Assembly: GCA_030435675.1 (NCBI GenBank)
Contig: CM059624.1
Location: 1,450,769 to 1,514,768, forward strand
Reading direction: 5' to 3'
From: Steinernema hermaphroditum
Lineage: Eukaryota; Nematoda; Chromadorea; Rhabditida; Steinernematidae
Length of the DNA: 64,000 nt
In this document: positions 57,281-64,000 of the stretch, one piece after another
How the letters are laid out: the number at the start of each line of letters is the position of its first letter
How positions within the stretch are numbered: position 1 is the first letter of the stretch
Program-made: the position numbers and the translations under genes
The notes under the pieces: generated by a model
What the model saw: only the letters and a program-made list of their open reading frames with translations
The model's database searches: none
What the model was told of the DNA's origin: nothing

Positions 57281-59594
57281 TCGACCGCTCCTATATTGAG
57301 CAAGCGGGACCGCCAATGTTTGGACAGGGGATGTTTTGAATAACTATGGAGTCTGGCTTGTGTGGGAAATTTCCACGATTTTACGTATTGTTGTGTCTAT
57401 CTTTCGTGTGTCTAGTCTATGCCTGGTTGGTTGCAATATTCCCAGCTACTGCTGAAAGTGAAAATCGCGCATTGGCTTCATGTACCATACCGGTTATGTC
57501 TGTTATTCTCAAGGAACTCTCATACCGCTATAAATATGTTGCAAAATTTTTTTCATAGGGGCGTTTTTATTTGTCTTTCCATATATGACTTAAATTATGC
57601 ATATGACGTTCCTCCACACGCAATAAAAACCACTTGTGAGTATATAACTGCTGAAACTGAACCATCAGTGGACGACAAATAACTGTTATTAGCATCAATC
57701 TTCAATGCTTACACTTGCGAATAATGCCGAAGCGAGGCACGGATTTGACGCGCACTGTCATGTTTCCCTGCTTTGAACTCCTTCCAGTTCTTCCTGTCAA
57801 CTCATTCAGTTTTAACACTTTCATACTTTCAGAATTACTTAAATCCTATGCCCAATTTTGTTGGCAGGCTAATTGAAAATGTACGACATGGCACTAAGAA
57901 ACGCGTTGAAGAAACGCAACATGTGAGTAGTAATTAAAAAATCATCGACATCGGAATTTGTTTTTAATTTTTTATTCATTTTTAAATCTTCGCCGAGATC
58001 AGCGTGAGAAATCCTAAGTTATTATGCTCTTATTTATCTACTTGCAATGTTCACATCAGTAAAAAACACGAGTGCACGGGTAAAAAGGCATTTTTTTCCG
58101 AACCCTTTCCCATGTAGGTTTAAAACAGCTTCTAATTGCAAAAAGGTCAAAAAGAAAATAATACACGATCGTGTGAAGGTGGTTCGTGATGTGAATTAAT
58201 CTTACTGTGCCGATAGCAAGATTACGTTTGCTTCAATGCTCGTTTATCGTTAAAGGTTAGGTTTAAAACAGGCATATGTACATAGATATGGACAGTCAAC
58301 CGTGTGTGTTGCCTTTTTGGATTCACCCACTATCCACAACCGAAAGCGGCCCACCCCTACCCGTCCATTAGGACGGTACCACCAAGATCACCCTGATACA
58401 TATTCATTAGGGATGCACCCGGTTCCGGTTTTTGCGGTGCCGGGTTTTTTTCGTTCCTGTGTATCCCTGGTATCCATGTTTTATGCCAACCACTCACCAA
58501 AGAGAAATTTCGAGTTTTCGGGAACACAAACTTACCCTTCCCACCCATAACCCGAACTGAGAATTTTCCGGCACCCGACCCGATAACCTGAGCTATCGTT
58601 TGCGTAGATCTAAACTTGAAAATCATAAAAATTCGGATCGGAACCCGCTCAAATGCGCTCATTAAGAGAGATGGATGGGGTTTGCAAAGGAACCCGAACC
58701 CCGAAACCCTACAGGCAGAACTGCCTTTCTGCACTGGCTCGAGAAAGCGGAAACGATCAAACGAAGCAAAATTTTTGGTTCGGGTTCGGATTTTTCCATT
58801 ACTCGGATCCGAACTCACCCAACTCTGTTCGTTTGTCTTTCTCGATGCTACGGCTGTTAGAGAAAGCCTATCTCCTTTTGTCCGGGCTATAATGTGTACT
58901 ACATGTTAAAAATGAGTTAAAGCTTGTAATTGTCGGCATTTGGCTTTCCACCCTGTTGCTTCAACAACCTTTAACAACTTCAACACAACCTATTGAACGG
59001 GACTGCATGTGATCGAGCGCCGAACATGGTCACTGAGCAATGATGAAGCAAAAGAAAAATGCTGCATCAGTGAACTAATTAGTTGTTTTTATGGCTGCTG
59101 TTGGAAACATTCATTCACTAGAAAGCATGTTGACATGAAAACACGTGAATGCATGATGGTCTGCTCAGGTATCTAAAGCCATCCTGCTCCGTCATATATA
59201 CTTAATACTTGTGTTTGAAACACTACCTATCCCTGTATGTCATGACATGGAATTCACACTTAAGACATCGTTATTTTGCGTGTTTTGAGACGTAGTTTGT
59301 ATATTTCCTCTTCGTGCATTGGTCGATTGTAAACCCATCCTATCACCCCCCAAAAACCCCGCCAGCGCATATAGATTCCGGTAGGAGATGGACAATACCA
59401 TTATCATTAGTGAGAAAGTCACATGAAAAACATTGGGCGGAACGAACTAACTGAAAAGTGCCCGGGAACTTTCGGTACATCAAAATATGACATCAAATTA
59501 ATAAAAAACGGCTGTCCTCATTTATCCCCAAATGGTTTCGTCTCGCGATTTATCCCATCCGATGTAAGGCCATCATCTTCAGTCAGTTTTTCAG

Positions 59595-60595
59595 ATGGAC
59601 TTCTTTCATGCTGCTGTCGGAGTTCTCTATTTATTCACGTCCTCTGCTCTCTTGATATTAAACTTCCTCTTATTTACGGTAGGTACCACCCTTTTCGCGA
59701 AAACTTTTCCATTACAACCTTCAGGTGCTCTGCCGCTACAAAGAATACCGAAAAGGTCCATATGTTATCGCCAAGAGCATCTCTGTATGCTGTATGATTC
59801 AACTCATCTCATTCGTCGTGGGTGGCGCTATGACAATCGCCAACTCGACACTTAATTTCTATGTGGACAGAGTAAGTCAGTATGCACCCTAGTGTTCTTA
59901 TCGTTTCTCATCGTCAGATTTTTGGCATTGCTGTGGAAGCCGGATGGTTCCCGTATGTTGGCCTCTCACTGACCCTCGCCGTAGACCGCCTGATGATCTT
60001 CACTGCATCGAACTTTGGCCTGCTGCGGGCTCGGATTATTCGGGTCCTAATCATTGCTTCTTGGCTCATAGGCCTCGGAGCGTTGATCACTTTATGTTTG
60101 CCTGGTTTTGGATACACCTACAATAGTCCTGAAGGACGTTTTGGATGGAGCTACTATCGTGGTCGTCGTGGAGCCGCCGTGTTGGCCGATGTGGAACTTT
60201 ATTACGACCTGGCCATTATAGTTATCATCCTCGTGATCTATCTCTTCATCGTGTTTTACTTTTTGAAGGTGAGCATATATAAATCTAAAGGGCAGCCCCT
60301 CAAGGTCGGCTTCCAGGGCAAACTTTCCCTTACGAAATGCTCCTCAATCGAAGTGCGCATCTTCGTGATCGCGATCGTGTCCTATGTCTACGAAATCATA
60401 TTTGTGATTTGGAGCTTTACTGCACCGTCGCTCTTCAGAAGCAGGGTCGCGATGAGGGTTGCCTTGAATCTGTCATGGATACTGGATGCTGGAATGTTTG
60501 CACTGGTTACCGTACTTCTCAGCAAGAAAGCTAGACGACGGCTGAATGAGATGCTCATGGGAAAGCCTACGAAAGTTGTTGTGTTCAAGATTTAA
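59595..60595 (+). CDS. R23: 7TM chemoreceptor-like protein, 4 exons
   Basis: Predicted 286 residues from exons 59595-59678, 59725-59871, 59918-60268 and 60317-60595. Sister of R18: CRYKEYRKGPYVIAK after TM1, AVDRLMIFTASNFGLL after TM3, NSPEGRFGWSYYRGRRGAAV after TM4, and WILDAGMFALVTVLLS as TM7. Intron 3 is 48 nt, a multiple of three without an in-frame stop, so an unspliced transcript would code for 16 extra residues between TM5 and TM6. TTTTTCAG ends directly at the ATG. R18 and R23 are 17 kb apart, so the subgroup is dispersed. Confidence 0.9.
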
Positions 60596-60663
60596 CTAAC
60601 TTTATTTCTAACGTTATTTATTAGAGCACAAAGAACGCATAAAGTCTACAATGTCCATGTATT

Positions 60664-62073
60664 TTATGTTTTCATAATGCTTGCCATATTCACATCAGCA
60701 ACAGATCTCTTCTTTCTTAGGGCGATCGAAAAATAAGCCGAAGTTTGCGTTACACAATCCAGAGCCACCCCAATGGTTCCATACGGTCCTACGTACATGC
60801 CAGCTACGATGTGTGGCACAGCCTCCACGAAGAAACCGATAGTCATGGGCACCGTTTCGAACAGGAATTGGGCGTAGAACACATATCGAACGAATTTGTT
60901 TTTCTGAAAGACCCAGATATATTGAACATTCTTCCATGTAGACTCACTCGTTGTTCACCCAGAGACCGCATTACCCTCCTGTGTTTGTAAAGCAGTAAGA
61001 GTGTGCAGGATCCGAGAACAGTGCTGGCCAATGACGAACCAAGTAGTGTGGCATTTAACCACACAAGAACGCGCAATCTGCTGAAATCCATGCAGTGGTT
61101 GGCCCAGCACCCTATATATGAACGTTAAGAATGGTTCTGACTAGGGAACTTCCCGAAGTGTCCGCGTCAGATCGAGCTGATCGAACTGGTGCATGGTTAA
61201 GCATACGTTATTTAACGCTACGCCAAAAAAGCTCGTTGGATTATATGCACATCTTGCTGTGTAGACAGTATTAATGCACAGGATTCGAAGCCGGAACAAA
61301 CCGATATCAATCAGAGGGGGGATCAACCCGCAGGTGAAACTTTTTTTGTGAACTTTGTCTGTATATTCTATTATGTGTTGAAGGTTTTACTTATTTGAAT
61401 GCACAGAAGCACGAAAGCCTTCGTGCCTTTGTGGTAGGTTTCATAATACTGGTTAGGGTGTGACCTTCTAAGGGCAGGTGTATTGGTGGCCTTATAAGCC
61501 GACGAGCCTTTGGAATTAACCTTCAATAATATATGCCCACCTGTAGCTCGATTTGATGCGGACGTTTCGGAAGGTTCGCTTATGAAAAAACCAAACTATA
61601 CCTTCAGGAAGGGGTGCCTCATTTGCGTGGTTGTTATCAATGACATAGTATATGCCTAGAGAAGCGAGTGCTACAAGCACGAAGAGCAGAAGGACAACAA
61701 CCACATGATTAAACTTCTTTGCCGATCTTATGGGGTATAGAATGTGGAAGATTCTCTGAGAAAACAGAGCGAATGTGGCGCAGTTGCTGAACTGTCGGAG
61801 AACGAGCATCGAATTTCCGGTGGCGACCAGCCTCAGCATGCTGCTAGGTGTGCTTTTCATCACCGATAGACAAATTAGAATCCATTGGGTGGAGAATAAA
61901 ATGACCAGAATAGCATAAATAGTGTGGCATCCAAGAACGACGCACAACGCAGGGCTCTTACTCCATTTGGGCGTAAACGATTTTGCCTTTGAAATGAGCA
62001 GCATAAAGGTAAGTATCAGTACACAGAGCAGCAAGAGAACAAAATATTCTGCAAGTGCGACTTCTCGAAGCAT
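60664..62073 (-). CDS. Second-family 7TM receptor (nematode serpentine type, class not assigned)
   Basis: Three exons, 62073-61602, 61111-60948 and 60903-60664, join in phase 1 and phase 0 to 291 residues. It has no similarity to R1-R23. Exon 1 covers TM1-TM4 (starts MLREVALAEYFVLLLL; TM3 is followed by SQRIFHILYPIR). The exon 1/2 junction gives PLPEGCWANHCMDFSRLRVL, an extracellular Cys pair before TM5, as seen in several nematode Sra/Srb/Srg-type receptors (inference). Exon 2 has TM5 and the basic loop YKHRRVMRSLGEQ; exon 3 has TM6 and TM7 (GVALDCVTQTSAYFSIALRKK). Intron 1 (490 nt) contains a sequence resembling 62885-62940. Confidence 0.75.
61320..61400 (+). repeat. Diverged repeat E in the second-family intron
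   Basis: 'gtgaaactttttttgtgaac' followed by 'tttgtctgta' is similar to 'gcgaaactttttttgcgtac' with 'tttttccgtccgta' at 62897-62932. Extent and type are unknown. Confidence 0.45.
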
Positions 62074-62184
62074 TAGCAGGGTGTAAATGAAGGTTATGAG
62101 GTGATATGCACTGAAACAGATTTTCCGCGAAATTGTTTCAAGTTAATAATTAATAAACTCGCGCGCTGATGTTGGTAACTACGA

Positions 62185-62260
62185 CTCATTATGGTGTTCC
62201 AGGCCTTTTCGGGCCGACCCAATCATTGCGTGCAACACGAAAGGCTAAGAACGATCGCTC
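62185..62260 (-). repeat. Dispersed repeat A (partial)
   Basis: Minus-strand orientation: 'gagcgatcgttcttagc', 'cgcaatgattggg', 'ggcctggaacacca'. The proximal part is missing. Confidence 0.65.
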
Positions 62261-62984
62261 ACTTAATGAATTCAGCAATTTTGAGAAAAAGAACGAGGGG
62301 ACTCTATGTGAAGATTTCGGTTGGAATCAACAGCCCGGGAGCAGTCCGCTCATCGATGTTCGTGTTCAGATTATGTACTATAGACCCGGGAGTACACGAT
62401 CTAGGAGAAAAGGCTCTAGCTATAACAGTGTCACTTGCAATGCTCAGGCATAATCGGCACGGGTGTGTCCGTACAGTCACTTTTGCCTTTCGAAGTGCAG
62501 CTTCTCAGCTGTCTATGTGGCTGGAACATATTTCGTAATTGGTCCAGCGAAGTGCAAAATGAGAGTAAAAAGAGACGGCGGAATTGGTGAGGAAGAATCA
62601 CATGATCAGTGGAGGCTTCCAAACGGGATCCTCCCGACGGCGCGCGTTGCCGAGCAGTGATGACGGCTCTTTCGAACAGACTAGCAACATATATTTATCG
62701 CTAATTGGGCCATAATTGCGCTTACGTCCAACATTTTGATGAAAAGGTCGATGACGGGGTATGACTGGGAGCCTCGAGGTTAGCTCTGGGAGCTCTCACG
62801 ACGATACGGTGGAGCAACTTATCCACTTGTTTGCGCGTTTGCACATCCAAGCGATGGTTAGCCCAGCATCCCAGGTTTCGCTCCATCCAGAGGGCGAAAC
62901 TTTTTTTGCGTACTTTTTCCGTCCGTATGTTTAAACAATTTGCCTCAACTCAGCCAAACCTGTACCTTCGGGAAGTAGCGCATG

Positions 62985-63065
62985 CTACGCCAACTGTCTC
63001 TGTAGCTCATTACGAACTTGCTCCGTTTATAAACGGGCAGTGTCGGGTTCAGGTCGCCTCTGGGT
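62985..63065 (+). repeat. tRNA-derived repeat D, third copy
   Basis: Contains 'tgtagctcattacgaac', an A-box-like core TAGCTCA, and 'gtgtcgggttcag' about 35 nt further. Diverged from the copies at 57 kb. Confidence 0.45.
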
Positions 63066-63178
63066 CCTTATTTCGTGTGGGTGTTTTTGCCGTTCTGAAA
63101 TGAAACACACGCCAACGATCCTTCGTAAAAAAGCGATGCTATTTCATTGTGCAAACCGGTCATTTTTTTTGTGCAAAC

Positions 63179-63208
63179 TGAGAGCCACCCCATTGGTTCC
63201 ATACGGCC
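63179..63208 (+). pseudogene. Fragment of the second-family receptor exon 3
   Basis: 'gagccaccccattggttcca' and the following 'tacgg' repeat 60763-60787 with one mismatch. The copy is directly followed by repeat A material (63255-63335). Confidence 0.7.
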
Positions 63209-63254
63209 CAACCGTCGCTTCTCTGTTTATATGGCAGGGATAAACTCGAACGGC

Positions 63255-63335
63255 CCTTGGTGTTTGAGGTCGTTTGGGACCGAGGCGATCATAGCGTGCA
63301 ACACGAAAGTCCAAGAGCGAACAATTACTCAAGTT
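63255..63335 (-). repeat. Dispersed repeat A (partial)
   Basis: It shares 'gcgtgcaacacgaaagtcca' (one-base variants) with 62185-62260, so these two copies form a sub-family. Confidence 0.65.
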
Positions 63336-63814
63336 AGTTTTGAGTGAGCAAATGTATCTTAATTCCCTGAAATTAGACTGTTCGGCGAAAAGCCGTCTCT
63401 TCGGGGATTTTCTTGACATGTCCGTCCCCTTTCGAATTCTGACCGTCCTTCTAGGAATCAGATGGATCTCGGACAAGGATGTGTCCTGTGTTATGTGAAG
63501 ATTTATCTATTGAGGGCAACTGAGGGCAAAAAAAAGAAAAAAGCACTCCGGTGCCGCCACTAAAGGCCTGCTTATTCTCGGAGGGTTAAACTATGCGTGT
63601 GGGGTATTTTTTGCCTAGCGCTAAACGAAAAAGGACACATGCACCGAGTGTGTTTAGGAGATTAAAGGTCGACGGCGGTACCCAAGAACTCAAAAGCGAC
63701 GCCATTTATTTTCCTTGCAACTATCATGCAATTGCCCGGCTAGCAACATAGACTTATGACCAAAGGAACAAATTTTGCTAATGTCCAACATTGTGATTTA
63801 TTAAAGAGTTTGGG

Positions 63815-63957
63815 TCTTTCATTTGCGTTCCCAGCGATCGGTCGGGTCGTCCACTCGCTCTCTCTCTGCGGCTGTCTGAGTTCGCTCGGATGAGTTGAGT
63901 GAGCGGTCGTTCTCGGCAATCGTTGATGGCGCAATGATCGCCCCGTTCCAATCCGTC
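63815..63957 (+). repeat. Dispersed repeat A, well preserved
   Basis: Reads 'cagcgatcggtcgggtcgtc', 'cactcgctctctctctgcgg', 'gagcggtcgttctcggcaat' and 'ggcgcaatgatcgccccg'. With 40595-40785 it is the best copy for building a consensus. Confidence 0.85.
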
Positions 63958-64000
63958 GTGGCTGGCGTGGAACGTAAGCCAAATTATATCTCGCCAAGAA

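Larger units (their letters stand above)
54906..59594. other. 4.7-kb gene-poor interval
   Basis: The longest stretch without a receptor. It contains two tRNA-derived repeats (56955-57035, 57190-57280) and a region rich in 'ggttcgggttcgg'-type motifs (58400-58820). The hydrophobic open frame at 57346-57558 is unassigned. Confidence 0.5.
62074..64000. other. Gene-free right end rich in repeat A
   Basis: Three A copies, one tRNA-like D copy (62985-63065) and a fragment of the second-family receptor (63179-63208). No intact gene is seen to the window edge. Confidence 0.55.

Noticed and set aside
57346..57558. Hydrophobic 70-codon frame that could be a receptor exon 1
   Set aside because: It lacks the LNG-LLLV end and donor of family exon 1, and no exon 2 follows.
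1022..60595. Receptor genes organised as operons
   Set aside because: Strands switch often, spacers are usually 0.3-2 kb or more with repeats, and no closely spaced same-strand chain is seen.

Overview
The window reads as genomic DNA of a nematode. Genes have several short exons with GT-AG introns mostly of about 40-60 nt, many acceptors are TTTCAG or TTTTAG, several start codons sit directly behind an orphan TTTCAG acceptor (the look of spliced-leader trans-splicing), and most of the space is filled by a paralogous array of seven-transmembrane (7TM) receptors of nematode chemoreceptor type. I cannot name the species or genus from sequence alone.

Layout: 23 loci (called R1-R23 below) belong to one receptor family of about 285-312 residues. 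Twenty look intact and three are broken (R3 by a single stop codon; R10 and R20 by several lesions). Plus strand: R1, R2, R4-R7, R9, R10, R14, R15, R17-R20, R22, R23. Minus strand: R3, R8, R11-R13, R16, R21. Nearly all share one gene model: exon 1 (about 25-30 codons, TM1), exon 2 (exactly 147 nt in intact copies, TM2), exon 3 (333-351 nt, TM3-TM5 with a VDRL-like motif after TM3), exon 4 (279-357 nt, TM6-TM7 with a W-I-(I/V)-E-C-G-(M/L)-F motif and a basic tail), all introns in phase 0. The Srx/Srt class of nematode chemoreceptors is the closest match in my judgement: short N-terminus, DRL/NRF-like motif after TM3, a 'W....G.....N..LR' ending. The exact Pfam family is not proven here. A second, unrelated 7TM gene (60664-62073, minus) closes the array. 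One conserved housekeeping gene, an ortholog of the ER protein BAP31/BCAP31, sits inside it (48013-48883).

Between the receptors are decayed repeats. There are at least three dispersed non-coding repeat families (A, B, C), tRNA-derived elements, remnants of a Tc1/mariner transposase (29.5-30.2 kb, possibly 27.1-27.2 kb), a retroelement-like tail (31.7 kb), a foldback element (19.6-20.2 kb), a G-run cluster (39.1-39.5 kb) and a pentanucleotide microsatellite (18.4-18.5 kb). Several single-exon fragments of the receptors are scattered around, and one 2.1-kb block carrying a receptor has been duplicated in tandem (23.2-24.7 and 25.35-26.8 kb). The picture is a chemoreceptor cluster in active birth-and-death evolution: local duplications, inverted duplication with intron loss, nonsense mutations and partial exon copies. 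The receptors would act individually at the membrane of sensory neurons; nothing suggests an operon or a joint pathway among them.
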